Positions 1-9,342 are shown, counted from the stretch's first letter. The stretch: 64,000 bases of DNA from Pirellula sp. (GCA_013822735.1 PNKZ01000010.1:124001-188000); one strand, 5' to 3'. Program-made: numbers and translations. Notes: a model not told the origin generated them from the letters alone.

Positions 1-1
1 G

Positions 2-484
2 GTATTTCAAGACTTTCAACTATTTCCGCATCTGACGGCGCTGGGCAATGTGATGGAGGCGCCGCAGCAGGTGGCCGGCAAGTCGCGCACGGCGGCGGAA
101 GCGCATGCTCGCGAGCTACTGAAGCGGGTGGGCCTCGGCGAACGGTGCGATCACTATCCTTCGCAACTTTCCGGCGGTCAGAAACAGCGCGTGGCCATCG
201 CCCGCGCGCTGGCCATGGAGCCGCAGGTGCTGCTCTGCGACGAAATCACCAGCGCGCTCGACCCCGAATTGAAACACGAAGTGCTCGACGTGCTGGCGGA
301 TCTGCGCGACGATGGACTCACGATTCTGATGGTGACGCACGAAATCGGCTTTGCCCGCCGCGCCGCCGATCGCGTGGTGGTGCTGGCCGAAGGAAAGATC
401 GTGGAAGAAGGCCCGCCGGAGCAAGTGATCGACCGACCGGAGACGGAACGGACGCAACGGTTTTTGAAGAACGTGCTGGGGTAA
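2..484 (+). CDS. Polar amino-acid ABC transporter ATP-binding protein (C-terminal part)
   Basis: The frame is open from the first base of the window, so the N terminus with Walker A lies outside. What remains starts at the Q-loop (VFQDFQLFPHLTALGNV), followed by the ABC signature LSGGQKQRVAIARAL, Walker B VLLCDEITSALDPE and the switch histidine in MVTHEIGFA. These match the GlnQ/HisP group of polar amino-acid importers, cytoplasmic ATPases that energise uptake with a membrane permease and a binding protein. The C-terminal end is of normal length for the family. No downstream partner follows on this strand: the next gene is convergent, so the permease and binding protein must lie upstream, outside the window. 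Substrate cannot be told from this fragment. Confidence 0.93.
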   Translation, partial: VFQDFQLFPHLTALGNVMEAPQQVAGKSRTAAEAHARELLKRVGLGERCDHYPSQLSGGQKQRVAIARALAMEPQVLLCDEITSALDPELKHEVLDVLADLRDDGLTILMVTHEIGFARRAADRVVVLAEGKIVEEGPPEQVIDRPETERTQRFLKNVLG

Positions 485-554
485 GAACGTAGGTGGCGAG
501 TGGCGAGTGACGAATGGGCGAGACACTCGTAACTTTGCATCAATCAGGCTTAGC

Positions 555-572
555 CCGCTCGTCCACGAGCGG
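555..572. other. Perfect stem-loop between convergent genes
   Basis: CCGCTCGTCCACGAGCGG is a perfect palindromic stem with a 2-nt centre, placed between the end of the ABC ATPase gene and the end of the convergent symporter gene. There is no U-tract on either side, so it is at best a weak bidirectional terminator or a small repeat. Just upstream (491-515) the bases show short GGCGAGTG direct repeats. Confidence 0.4.
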
Positions 573-580
573 CATCGATA

Positions 581-2317
581 TTATCGCTCTGCGGGCTTCT
601 CCACATCAAACATGCGCGAGACCAACTCCTCGTTCGGCTTCGGAGTGAGGAGCGACACGGCAATTCCCACGATGCCGGAAACGGCGATGGCCCAAACAAT
701 CGGCTCTAGCCCGAACAGAAAATACGGTCGAAACGCCGTAGTCGGACCGATTTCTTGGGCGTAGCCGGAGAAGCCGAGGCCGTAGAGCACGAGCACGACG
801 AAGGCACCGGAACCCATTGCGGCCAGCACCCCTTCCTTCGTGGCGCGGCGCCAGTAGCAGGCCATGACGATCGGCGCGAACAGGGCTCCGGTTTGTCCGG
901 ACGTGCAAAACACCACCAAGGCCTGCAGGTACTTCGGCGGATTGAGATTCGCCCCTAGCGCGACGAGGCCGACGCCGATCATCGCGATGTAGGTCATGCG
1001 GCGGATGTCATGTTCGTTGGCATGCGGATTGACGAACCGTTGGTAGACGTCGCGCACCAATCCGGACGATAGCACGACGAGGTAGCAGCTCACCGTCGCC
1101 ATCACGGCGCCAAACGGCGCCGCCAAGATCAGGCCGGAGATAAACGTGCCGCCGCGGATTCCACTGGTCATGTTGAGCGCCATTCGCGGAATCACGGTGT
1201 CGGGCTCGGATAAATCTGGCATCAGCGAACGGGCGCAGATGCAAACGACGATCAGCGGCAGGTAGATGAATAGGTTGTAGATCGAGAGCACGACGATGCT
1301 GCGCCGCAGCGTGGCCGTACTCTTGGTGGCCATCACGCGCAATACACTCGCCGGCGACGACACGCCTCCCCAGATCCAAACGACGAAGAAAGAACACGCC
1401 AAGCCGAGCGGCAGGAAGTCGCGTCCCATGCCCGGGCCGGTGACGAAGCCGACGCCGGAGAATTTTGCAGCAATCTCGGCGTGCGCGCGTTTCTTCTTTT
1501 CAGCGTCGGTAAGCGGTTCGCCTCCGGATTGGATGCGCTCTTCGTAACGCGCGAAGTCGGCTTTAGCCTTAATCGCAACTTGGTCGAGTTTCGCGGCGGC
1601 GTCTTTACTGGCCTTCTCCAAGCCGCCCGCCGCTTGGAGCGAGAGCACGAGCAAGATCATCACGCCGATCGCCATCAGCACGCTTTGGAACAGGTCGGTC
1701 CACACGCTGGCCAAGAAGCCGCCGAAGAGCGTATAGCCGACGACGACGACGGCGAAGATCGTCAGGCCGATGTAATACTGCCGATCGAGCGCGATGCCGG
1801 CGTCTTCGGCGAGCGTCATCGTCGACTCGGCGGCTCCCGGCCAAGCGAGGCTCATGACAATCGCGCCCGCCTTGAATTGGGCGATCAGCATGAACGTGAG
1901 GAAAAACAGAATCATCAAGCTGCAGATGAGCCCGACGGTGGGGCTGTCGAACCGGCCGCGAAAAAGATCAGGCACGGTGACCGCACCGGTGCGGCGCGAG
2001 AGGTGCGCAATCCGTTTACCGACGAACGAGAAACCGGTCAGCGGCACGATCATGTAGCTGCCGATCCAAAGCGCGACGATGAAACCGAAGCTGTAGATGA
2101 GCGACGGCACCCCCATGAACGTGCCGCCGCTTTGCACGGTGGCCGTGAGCGCCATGGCCCACACGCCGAGGCCGCGGTTGCCGAGAAAAAAGCCCTTGAG
2201 AAACGAGCCTTTACTCACGGCCCGTTGCGCGACGACTCCTAGCCAGCCGCTCACGCCGATGATCACCACGAGCGCCATGAGCACGCCGTAGCGCGAAAGA
2301 TCGAGCCATTCCGGCAT
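581..2317 (-). CDS. Sodium:solute symporter (SSS family)
   Basis: A 578-residue multi-pass inner-membrane protein of the SSS (PanF/PutP) superfamily, expected to move a solute with Na+. About 13 hydrophobic segments are visible, with typical SSS stretches such as GNRGLGVWAMALTATVQSGG near the N terminus. I chose the ATG at 2317 because it overlaps by one base (TGATG) the stop of the upstream small membrane-protein gene; the longer open frame upstream is Arg-rich and non-membrane. YhdT-type small proteins sit before PanF-type symporters in other bacteria, so pantothenate or another carboxylate is a possible substrate, but this is inference. An odd feature is a soluble, charged insertion of roughly 60 residues (rich in A, K, E) around residues 235-300, between membrane segments. 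Confidence 0.88.
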   Translation of the reverse strand: MPEWLDLSRYGVLMALVVIIGVSGWLGVVAQRAVSKGSFLKGFFLGNRGLGVWAMALTATVQSGGTFMGVPSLIYSFGFIVALWIGSYMIVPLTGFSFVGKRIAHLSRRTGAVTVPDLFRGRFDSPTVGLICSLMILFFLTFMLIAQFKAGAIVMSLAWPGAAESTMTLAEDAGIALDRQYYIGLTIFAVVVVGYTLFGGFLASVWTDLFQSVLMAIGVMILLVLSLQAAGGLEKASKDAAAKLDQVAIKAKADFARYEERIQSGGEPLTDAEKKKRAHAEIAAKFSGVGFVTGPGMGRDFLPLGLACSFFVVWIWGGVSSPASVLRVMATKSTATLRRSIVVLSIYNLFIYLPLIVVCICARSLMPDLSEPDTVIPRMALNMTSGIRGGTFISGLILAAPFGAVMATVSCYLVVLSSGLVRDVYQRFVNPHANEHDIRRMTYIAMIGVGLVALGANLNPPKYLQALVVFCTSGQTGALFAPIVMACYWRRATKEGVLAAMGSGAFVVLVLYGLGFSGYAQEIGPTTAFRPYFLFGLEPIVWAIAVSGIVGIAVSLLTPKPNEELVSRMFDVEKPAER

Positions 2318-2619
2318 CAAATCAGCTCCTCTTCGTCGTCGTGGTCTTCGCCGAGCGGCGCATCTTGCATAAACACGAAGGCGAACAACGCCGAAATGAC
2401 GACGCACGCGCCCCAAGGAACGACGACGCCCCAAAAAACCCAGTCGGGCCAGCCGAAGTAAAACGTCATCTCCGAGAGCGACGCGTCAAGCGGACGATTG
2501 TAGCCGTGCAAATAGCAATAGCCGACGCTATAAGCGAGCGCCGCGGCCCACAGCACCACCGTCGCCACGGCTTCACGCCGCGCACTAGTAACCAGCGGGT
2601 CTTCGTTGAGATTCGGCAT
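2317..2619 (-). CDS. Small YhdT-like symporter-associated membrane protein
   Basis: A 100-residue protein with two hydrophobic segments (about residues 18-37 and 60-85) and an acidic C-terminal tail (GEDHDDEEELI). Length, two-helix topology and position directly before an SSS symporter match the YhdT/DUF997 family, which accompanies PanF-type transporters. Its stop codon overlaps the symporter ATG by one base, so the two are almost certainly co-translated as a two-component uptake system. It is divergent from rsgA with about 115 bp between, which must hold both promoters. Confidence 0.75.
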   Translation of the reverse strand: MPNLNEDPLVTSARREAVATVVLWAAALAYSVGYCYLHGYNRPLDASLSEMTFYFGWPDWVFWGVVVPWGACVVISALFAFVFMQDAPLGEDHDDEEELI

Positions 2620-2735
2620 ACCGATCGCTGATATTTTCCGTGGGAAGTCCTACACAAGATCGGCCGATTATCAACGCTCGCGCGGCGCATCGCAACCCGC
2701 GCTTCCCCGTTTGACGAATCTGATAGAATGCAGGC

Positions 2736-3860
2736 ATGAGCGACCCCGATAAGAAGAAGAAATTTCGGACCGAGTTTCGCAAGAACCGCTCGCCGCGCAC
2801 GCGCCAAAAAGATTGGGCCAAGCATGTCGGCGAAGAGGGGAAGATCGACGACCTACCGCACGGCGAACGCCTGAGCGGCAAGGGAGAACTGACGAAAAAG
2901 CGCACCGTCGTCGGCGCCGAGGCCACGGCCGACGGCGCGATGCGCATCGACGTCGATGCCGGAAGTCTGCGCGGTCGCGTACTCAGCGTTTACGGGCTCA
3001 CGTGCCTCGTCGAAGCGGAAGACGGCACGACACTGCAATGTGCGGTACGGCGCATTCTCAAGACTCTCAGTACGGAAGATCGGCATGTCGTCGTCGCGGG
3101 CGACGAAGTCTACTACCGGCCGGACAACAACGGCGAGGGGATGATCGAGCGGGTAGAACCGCGGCGCGGCGTGATGAGCCGCACGAGCCGGGGCCGGCAG
3201 CATGTGATCGCCGCCAATGTGGAGCAGATGTGCATTGTTTCCAGTGCGGCCGAGCCCTATTTGAAACCGCACCTGATCGATCGCCTTATCGTCTCCGCGG
3301 AGATGGCCGGCATTCGACCGATCGTCTGCGTTACCAAGGTCGACCTGATTGAGCCGCACGAATTGCAGCCGCTGCTCGGCGTATATGCCCGGTGCGGCTA
3401 CGAGGTTCTTCCGCTGAGCGCTCGTGCCGGCATCAATGTCGACGCGTTGCGAAAGCTGCTCGCCGGCAAACGTTCCGTCGTCGTCGGACAGAGCGGCGTC
3501 GGTAAGTCGTCGTTGCTGAACGCCATCGAGCCGCAGCTCAATCTTCGCGTCGGCGTGGTGAGCGAAGAAACTCAAAAGGGGAAGCACACGACGACCACGG
3601 CGAGGCTCGTGAAGCTCGTCTCGGGGGGCTACGTCGTCGATACGCCCGGCATCCGCTCCATGGAGCTCTGGGACATCATTCCCCAAGAAGTTTGCGGCAC
3701 GTTCCGCGACTTGCGGCCTTTCGTCAATCACTGCCGTTTCCCGGATTGTACGCATCAGCATGAAGCCGGCTGCGCCGTGAAAGACGGCGTGGCCGACGGC
3801 CGACTCGACGTGCGCCGCTACGAAAGCTATCTGCAGCTCTTCGCCGGCGACGATGCGTAA
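2736..3860 (+). CDS. rsgA: Ribosome small-subunit-dependent GTPase A
   Basis: Circularly permuted GTPase that helps late 30S subunit maturation in the cytoplasm. The order is an N-terminal OB-fold (about residues 75-150), then G4 TKVDL (200-204), then the P-loop GQSGVGKSS (251-259), then G3 DTPG (302-305); G4 before G1 is the hallmark of the family. The C-terminal zinc knuckle has Cys333, Cys338, His340 and Cys346 in the family spacing Cx4CxHx5C. At 374 residues it is slightly long because of a Lys/Arg-rich N-terminal tail of about 60 residues, a plausible rRNA-binding extension. The gene stands alone, divergent from the symporter pair and convergent with the esterase, whose stop is 5 bp away. 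Confidence 0.96.
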   Translation: MSDPDKKKKFRTEFRKNRSPRTRQKDWAKHVGEEGKIDDLPHGERLSGKGELTKKRTVVGAEATADGAMRIDVDAGSLRGRVLSVYGLTCLVEAEDGTTLQCAVRRILKTLSTEDRHVVVAGDEVYYRPDNNGEGMIERVEPRRGVMSRTSRGRQHVIAANVEQMCIVSSAAEPYLKPHLIDRLIVSAEMAGIRPIVCVTKVDLIEPHELQPLLGVYARCGYEVLPLSARAGINVDALRKLLAGKRSVVVGQSGVGKSSLLNAIEPQLNLRVGVVSEETQKGKHTTTTARLVKLVSGGYVVDTPGIRSMELWDIIPQEVCGTFRDLRPFVNHCRFPDCTHQHEAGCAVKDGVADGRLDVRRYESYLQLFAGDDA

Positions 3861-3865
3861 GCCTG

Positions 3866-5986
3866 CTATCCGGGAACGGTCTCGCCGGGCCCAATCGGGT
3901 CGATGACATTGATCTTCTTGGCTTCGAGAGCGCGATAGAGATCCGGCAGATCGAAGCGCTCGAGTACGCCGGGCAACATCGACGAGACGGGCCACTTATA
4001 GACTTCCGTCCCGGCTAATGCGCCGAACGACGTCAGCATATTGATGACCGAGACCTGGGTCACTTCGGCGCAAAGCAGCGCCGCGATCGCGCCGGGAATT
4101 GCTCCGTATCCCTTGGCGACAAGGTGAATCTCGCGATGACCGCCGTGGCGATGCACGAAATCGATCGCCGTGCAGACGTCCTGAACGCGCTGGCGGACCA
4201 CCGCTTCGTCGAGCATCAGGCCGTACGCAGAATAGAAATAGTCGCAGCCGTAAAACGATGCATACGAGTTTTCGCCGCACGTATTCGGCCGACTATCGCC
4301 GAGGCCGCGGACGTCGCAAGCGTAAAGTGCGGCATTCTTCATCGAGCGAAAAATGTTCTGCTGCGTCGGAGCGCGCAGTTCGGCGTCGCTCGAATCGTGA
4401 GCGATGTACAACATCGCCGGCCCATCGTGCTTCGGCGGACGCGAAAAGTTGGGCGCGGCGTACCAGCGGTAAACGATCGTCGGCATTTCAATCTGCGGAC
4501 GATTTTCTGAGTCGGGCGCCGACATCGGCTGCACGAGGAACGTCGTCACGCTCGGCAACGGTTGCCCTTTCACGGTGCGCGGACGAAGTATCCGATAATC
4601 AAGTTCGTTGCTGCGCGCGTTCGGCCTCAACCACGACTCGATCCGCTTCTTCAAAACTTCCGGCTCCAGTTCTCCGCGTTTGGTAGCCAGTTGCTCGGCT
4701 TTCAACTTCGTGTACGAGTACACGGTGCGGCCGCGCATCTCGGCGACCTGTCCGCGTACCGTGCATTGCAGTACGGCGTCCTCTTCGAGCTTCAGCGGCG
4801 GTTCCTTCGCCGGAGACTCGCCAAGGCCCGTCGCCTTATTGAAGCAGGAATACATCGCCTCGCGGGCGTCTTGCGCATAGCCGTGGCCGCCGGGTCCGGT
4901 GAATAGGGAAATGTTCTCCTCCGCGCCGAGCAACTTATACAGATGCCGCACCTCTTCGAACGTCTGCCGGGCGCCGCGAACGTCAAAATAATCTTGCTCC
5001 TGCGTCAACAGCACGACCGGTCTCGGGGCCATGCAGGCGATGAAGTCGCCATGATCGAGGCCCGCGGCAATGACGCCGGGAGGACATTGTTCCGTGTCGG
5101 CCGCCAATTCATTCTCGAGGTTGCGCAAAAACGACGTGACGAAGCAACTCGGCGCCGCCATGGTCCAACGCCGTTCGACGCCGCACAGCCACGTCGTCAT
5201 CGTGCCGCCGCCGGAGTTTCCGGTGATCCCGACGTGCTTCGGATCAACTTCCTCGCGCGAGAGCAGATAGTCGAGCGCCCGCATGCCGTCCCACGCCCGC
5301 CATGCCCCGAAGAACTCTCCGACGAGGCTTTGCTGATTGCCGGCGAGCATGTGTTCGCTGGTGCCGGTGCCCATCCGCGCCTTCAAGTTCTCGTCGACAT
5401 ATTGCAGGCGTTCCCCTTGCCCGATCGGGTCGAAGATCAAGCAGACGTAGCCTTGTCGCGCGAGCCCCTGCGAGAACGATTGATAAGCTTCGTGCGCTTT
5501 CCCGTTGGCGGAATGCCCGCACGAACCGACGACGCCCGGCACACGTCCCTTGAGCCCCTTGGGAACATAAAGATTCGCCGTGACATAAAACTCCGGCCGA
5601 CTCTCGAAGATCACCTTCTCAATGCGGTAGGTATCGCGCTCGACGACGCCCGTGACGCGCGGATTCAGCGGCGTCCGCTCCGGCCAGGCTCCGGCACCCC
5701 CTAAAGTAAACGAACGCTCAATCTTGCTGCGCGCCTGCGCGATATAGTTTTCGGCGTCGGCACGCGATGCGAGCGCCATCACGCGCTCATGTCGGGCCCG
5801 TAAGATATCCCCCACGCGCGCGACGTACGCCTCCTGCACCATGCGCGGGAACCGATTCAGAAACGGCGCCGGGGCATCGGCTGCCAACAGTCCGTTGACC
5901 GCCCGCCACGGTTCGGCGACTGCGAGACAGGAGACGGCGCCGGCGTTGCGCAATAGACGACGACGAGAAAACGACGAAGAGTTCAT
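3866..5986 (-). CDS. Tat-exported two-domain alpha/beta hydrolase (acetyl-xylan-esterase-like)
   Basis: A 706-residue predicted periplasmic protein. The start at 5986 gives a twin-arginine signal (SFSRRRLLRNAG) and a hydrophobic stretch; the longer open frame has no such feature. The first half carries an alpha/beta-hydrolase core with nucleophile elbow GITGNSGGGT (Ser about 258) and GSCGHSANGK upstream, like the acetyl xylan esterase/dienelactone hydrolase families abundant in Planctomycetes. The second half resembles another hydrolase domain but its elbow is degenerate (VAKGYGAIPG, Gly where Ser is expected), so it is probably inactive or structural. Likely role: deacylation of plant or algal polysaccharide in the periplasm. 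No neighbouring polysaccharide operon is present. Confidence 0.8.
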   Translation of the reverse strand: MNSSSFSRRRLLRNAGAVSCLAVAEPWRAVNGLLAADAPAPFLNRFPRMVQEAYVARVGDILRARHERVMALASRADAENYIAQARSKIERSFTLGGAGAWPERTPLNPRVTGVVERDTYRIEKVIFESRPEFYVTANLYVPKGLKGRVPGVVGSCGHSANGKAHEAYQSFSQGLARQGYVCLIFDPIGQGERLQYVDENLKARMGTGTSEHMLAGNQQSLVGEFFGAWRAWDGMRALDYLLSREEVDPKHVGITGNSGGGTMTTWLCGVERRWTMAAPSCFVTSFLRNLENELAADTEQCPPGVIAAGLDHGDFIACMAPRPVVLLTQEQDYFDVRGARQTFEEVRHLYKLLGAEENISLFTGPGGHGYAQDAREAMYSCFNKATGLGESPAKEPPLKLEEDAVLQCTVRGQVAEMRGRTVYSYTKLKAEQLATKRGELEPEVLKKRIESWLRPNARSNELDYRILRPRTVKGQPLPSVTTFLVQPMSAPDSENRPQIEMPTIVYRWYAAPNFSRPPKHDGPAMLYIAHDSSDAELRAPTQQNIFRSMKNAALYACDVRGLGDSRPNTCGENSYASFYGCDYFYSAYGLMLDEAVVRQRVQDVCTAIDFVHRHGGHREIHLVAKGYGAIPGAIAALLCAEVTQVSVINMLTSFGALAGTEVYKWPVSSMLPGVLERFDLPDLYRALEAKKINVIDPIGPGETVPG

Positions 5987-6119
5987 GCGAGGCTCGCGGC
6001 AGGGCGGGAGAGGAAGGCGGGAGACGATTCCGTACGAGGCAAATATCGTCGGCCGCCGCGCGAGCGTCAAATTTTATCAAACCGCCGAACGTCTCAGTCC
6101 GGCGTGTCGAACAGGGCGC

Positions 6120-6161
6120 AAAAAAATGCCGCCTCGTCAAGACAAGCTCGACGAGGCGGCA
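6120..6161 (-). terminator. Rho-independent terminator
   Basis: A perfect 12-bp stem (TGCCGCCTCGTC / GACGAGGCGGCA) followed on the minus strand by a run of T. It lies 40 bp after the stop of the minus-strand gene ending at 6200, which it should terminate before the esterase gene is reached. Confidence 0.85.
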
Positions 6162-6199
6162 GGTGGGTCTCCGAACTCATTCGGATCGCATGCAATTCG

Positions 6200-7996
6200 T
6201 TAGCGGCTGGAAGAGCCCCAGCCATTCTCGTCGCGCGAGCGACGCGGCATCGCGGCCGTCGCGGCTTCCACAGTCATCGCCGACTGCGGCGCTTGCGGCA
6301 GGCCGAGCATCGGGCGAGCCGCTTCCATCGCGACAGGCGGCATTACGCCGGCGACGGCCGGTTGCGGCGCGGCCTCGACGAACTTCGCGGCGACGACGGT
6401 TTGCGCCGTTGCGTGGTTGTTCGCGCTGCTCATGCCGGTCGTGTTACTCGCGAGCGAGACACGGTGCGTGGGAATTTCGCGATAGCCCCAAGTGCGACGG
6501 ATCGGCCAGGCGGCGGCGGTCTTGTCTTCAGGATCGATCAAGTGAGGCGTCGAGGTCGGGCTGCCGATCCGCGGACCACGGTTTAATTCGTAATCGGGAA
6601 TCGGTTGCGGCATGACCGGCGGCGGATTCGTCGACGACGGCATCGGGGTCGGCATCGGCGTGCGCAGCGACGGTACCGGCGTCGGAACACCGGTCGAAGG
6701 AGTCACGCCGCTGGAGTACGGCGACTTCGCCGGCGGATTGTTCGTAGCAGGCTGCGTCGGATAACCCGAAGTGGTCGAGCCGGAGTTCACGGGGTTCGAA
6801 AGGCCCGGAGCAGGGTTGACCATGATGGTACCGACGCCGCTGGAGGGCATCGTGGCCGCGGGCGAAGCAAACGTCGAAGGCGGAACCGGCGTCATCGCGC
6901 CTCCCATCACAACGGTCGATTGCGACGGCGTGCTCAGCGTGGGAGCGCTCAACGTCGTAGCGCCGAGTGACGGAAACGGCGTAGCAAGTGTCGGTTGGCC
7001 GTAGACCGGAGTCGATGTCGTCGGACCGGAGTACACGGGAGCCGTGCCGCTCGGCGAGGCCGACGACAAGGGAGACGAGTAGCTCGGAGTCGAAGAAGCA
7101 GGCGCGGAGTAAGCAGGTGCAGAATAAGCCGGGCTCGACGACGCAGGAGCAGAGTACACCGGTGCGGCGTAGTTCGAAGTCGTGCTGGAGCCGGAGTTTG
7201 TGGGTGTCGCAACGCTCGGCGCAGCGTAAGTTGGCTGAGTGTAGGCAGGCTGAACGTAAGTCGGTTGGACCGCGGTCGGGCTCGTAACTTGAGCGCCCGT
7301 CGCATAGCCGGAAGCAGCAGCAGCCGCGCCGAACGCGCTCGGGGCGTAGTTGTAGCCGCCGATACCGCCGGGGGTCGTGGGATACGTGTAACCGACGGCC
7401 GGTCGGGAAGTCGAGGCTCCGCCGTAGGTTGGCGTGGTACTGGTCGACGGCGCATAGGTCGCGGCCGGCGCATAGTTGGCGCCGTACGTCACCGGCGTCG
7501 GCGTCGTGACCGCCGGAGCGTAGTACGTGGTCGTTGCGCCGGAATTGCATGACGAGCAACCCGTCGCCGGTGCGGCGTAGGTGGCGGCTGCTACCGGAGC
7601 ATAGTAAGCGGTCGCGGTCGTGGCGCAGGTCGGCTGCTGCAACGAGTATTGCAGACGGTACGTCGAGTACGGCGTGTACTTCACTTGTTGCTGGTAGCAA
7701 ACTTGCGGACGCATGCAAGTGGTTTGGCAACCGGTGCACGGATCACAGCTCGTGACGGGACGATACGTGGTGACGGGCACCGACACCATTTGAGCGCGAT
7801 AGCACGTCTGCGGCACGTAGTTGCAAACCAGTTGCTGGCCTTGCGGAGTGCAAACGTTGGCGCCGTATTGGGCTGCCGCGGCGTCATAGCGCTTCTGCAA
7901 GCATCCGAAGATCGCGTTCGCGTCGGCAGGCATCAGCAGCGCGGCAATCGCCGGCATCGTGGCCCAGAAACGCAGGCGTCGGTAATTTCGGTTCAT
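6200..7996 (-). CDS. Secreted Cys-containing, Pro/Thr/Ser/Tyr-rich repetitive protein
   Basis: A 598-residue exported protein of unknown function. The ATG at 7996 is preceded by a strong GGGGGAG ribosome site and begins a clear signal peptide ending ADANA. Residues about 25-140 hold paired cysteines (CTPQGQQLVC, CDPCTGCQTTC) and tyrosines; the long middle (about 140-480) is low-complexity, with repeated units such as YAAPVYSAPAS and TPTPVTYG, and the last 80 residues are more ordered (PIRRTWGYREIPTHRVSLAS). Such Tyr/Pro/Ala repeats with N-terminal Cys clusters are frequent in Planctomycetes surface or cell-wall proteins. It is monocistronic with its own terminator at 6120-6161, which suggests strong expression. 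A structural envelope role is inference. Confidence 0.75.
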   Translation of the reverse strand: MNRNYRRLRFWATMPAIAALLMPADANAIFGCLQKRYDAAAAQYGANVCTPQGQQLVCNYVPQTCYRAQMVSVPVTTYRPVTSCDPCTGCQTTCMRPQVCYQQQVKYTPYSTYRLQYSLQQPTCATTATAYYAPVAAATYAAPATGCSSCNSGATTTYYAPAVTTPTPVTYGANYAPAATYAPSTSTTPTYGGASTSRPAVGYTYPTTPGGIGGYNYAPSAFGAAAAASGYATGAQVTSPTAVQPTYVQPAYTQPTYAAPSVATPTNSGSSTTSNYAAPVYSAPASSSPAYSAPAYSAPASSTPSYSSPLSSASPSGTAPVYSGPTTSTPVYGQPTLATPFPSLGATTLSAPTLSTPSQSTVVMGGAMTPVPPSTFASPAATMPSSGVGTIMVNPAPGLSNPVNSGSTTSGYPTQPATNNPPAKSPYSSGVTPSTGVPTPVPSLRTPMPTPMPSSTNPPPVMPQPIPDYELNRGPRIGSPTSTPHLIDPEDKTAAAWPIRRTWGYREIPTHRVSLASNTTGMSSANNHATAQTVVAAKFVEAAPQPAVAGVMPPVAMEAARPMLGLPQAPQSAMTVEAATAAMPRRSRDENGWGSSSR

Positions 7997-8315
7997 GGCT
8001 TTCAAACTCCCCCACCGGCAACACAAGACTTCGCGTCTTGTTCGATTTACGAAAGTTTTTCTCAAGTAGCAACGGTCTACTACCGACGACGACGCATTTG
8101 GTAATACTTTTCGAGCGCGAAGAATGTTCGCTCTGGGCGAACTAATTCGCGAAGGAAAAATAAATCGTCGCGCGGGCACCGCCGGCTGCCGGCACATCTT
8201 GCCCAACACGCAGCCGCACCCTTGCCCGCTCAACCGTAGGTCACGGCTAGAGAACTTACGTAGTCTTCCGACGCCGTCGCCGGATACGGGCAGACTATGG
8301 TCAGCGGCCTCACCG
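7997..8315. other. Intergenic region upstream of the secreted repetitive protein gene
   Basis: About 320 bp without a supported gene. The part near 7997-8110 is AT-richer than its surroundings and should hold the promoter and leader of the minus-strand gene starting at 7996. No clear operator, riboswitch or terminator was recognised. Confidence 0.5.
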
Positions 8316-8924
8316 TTACCGGCTGCGCGACTCGTATAGGTCGTACAACCGGAAGAAGACTTCCCGTAGGTTCCCCTGCTCGGCTTCGTAGAGGCCCCGG
8401 ATTTCCGCGGCGGAAACGGCCTCCGGATGCCGGGATCGCGAGAGTAGCTCTAGCGCTAAACGCTCGGCGAGTTCCACGCCGGGGTGCGTCGCATAGATAA
8501 CCGGCAAGGGGATCGGCCAGCGCACGTTGCGATGCGACGTGACGAGCAGTCCCGCTTGGCGACGAGCGACTTCGAAAGCGAGTTTTGACCGGGCGACGAC
8601 GCCGAGTTGCTCGTAGCCGTCGACCATCAATACTTCCCCCTTCTGCGCAACGGCCTCGTCCGGCATCGCGCGGCAACCGTCGTGCAGTTCGACAAGTTTC
8701 ACGGCGATACCGCGCGCACGAAGTTCTTCGGCCAACGACGCCAGCAACGTCGACTTGCCCGAGCCGTGCGGGCCCACGATCTGCCCGCGTCGTCCGGATG
8801 CGAGAAATCGATCGACGAGCGATCGCGCATCGACGCCGGCTTCGAACAGAAACGCGATGGCGCCCGGGCGAACGGCCCGCGTGGAAAAGGGATTCTCACG
8901 CGACATAGAAGCCGACTCATTCAT
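8316..8924 (-). CDS. P-loop NTPase, third gene of the DUF3592/arrestin cassette
   Basis: A 202-residue cytoplasmic protein with Walker A GPHGSGKST (residues 51-59) and a probable Walker B GEVLMVDGYEQLG (about 96-108), where Asp ends the beta strand. No ABC signature, sensor Arg motif or membrane segment is seen, so this is a compact stand-alone ATPase of unassigned family. The start at 8924 overlaps by 8 bp the end of the arrestin-like gene, so the two are translationally coupled; a downstream ATG at 8906 (MSRENPF) is the alternative. The gene has no recognisable partner downstream. Function unknown; the coupling suggests it acts with the two preceding proteins. Confidence 0.8.
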   Translation of the reverse strand: MNESASMSRENPFSTRAVRPGAIAFLFEAGVDARSLVDRFLASGRRGQIVGPHGSGKSTLLASLAEELRARGIAVKLVELHDGCRAMPDEAVAQKGEVLMVDGYEQLGVVARSKLAFEVARRQAGLLVTSHRNVRWPIPLPVIYATHPGVELAERLALELLSRSRHPEAVSAAEIRGLYEAEQGNLREVFFRLYDLYESRSR

Positions 8925-9342
8925 GCACGGCAATCGATTCCGGCGGAGCCGGCACCGCGGCGGCCGGCACACGCCCGAGTTGAAAGGGAACTTCGGCGAC
9001 CAACTCGCGCCCGCGCGCCGGGAACAGCCGCACGCGCACGCACCAGCGCACCTTGACGATGACGCCGTCGTAGCTCAGCGGGCTGGAAGGGAGCGTCGCA
9101 CGCAATCGCTGCGGCCTGCGCAAATCGAATACGACGCCGGCATCCGTCGTTTGTCGCACGAAATGATGCACGGCAAGGTCCTCGTCTCCCTTGCCGACGG
9201 TGTACCAAATGACCGACGCTTCAATGGCTTTCGCATCGACGAGCGACAGCGAATCGATACGGTACTCGGCCGTGAGCACGTCGCCGGGCTCGAAAGCGCG
9301 GCGATTCCCTTCGAGCAAGATCGTAATGCCGGGATCGTTCAT
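8917..9342 (-). CDS. Small arrestin-fold-like beta protein
   Basis: A 141-residue protein, almost all predicted beta strand. The pattern of an N-terminal FEPGDVLTAEYRID strand pair, an alternating hydrophobic VIWYTVGKGDEDL stretch and the closing YDGVIVKVRWCVRVRLF resembles the N-terminal half of arrestin/Spo0M/VPS26-type domains. The ATG at 9342 overlaps the stop of the upstream gene by 4 bp (ATGA), and its own stop overlaps the next start by 8 bp, making it the middle gene of a tightly coupled trio. No signal peptide, so it is probably cytoplasmic. The family assignment is by eye from strand pattern and should be regarded as tentative. Confidence 0.65.
   Translation of the reverse strand: MNDPGITILLEGNRRAFEPGDVLTAEYRIDSLSLVDAKAIEASVIWYTVGKGDEDLAVHHFVRQTTDAGVVFDLRRPQRLRATLPSSPLSYDGVIVKVRWCVRVRLFPARGRELVAEVPFQLGRVPAAAVPAPPESIAVHE

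Noticed and set aside
7050-7640. Possible CRISPR or tandem-repeat array in the secreted protein gene
   Set aside because: The periodic pattern is codon-level repetition of Tyr/Ala/Pro/Ser units in a coding frame, with no constant repeat and spacer structure.
8230-8676. 148-residue minus-strand ORF
   Set aside because: Arg-rich shadow of the P-loop gene in another frame.
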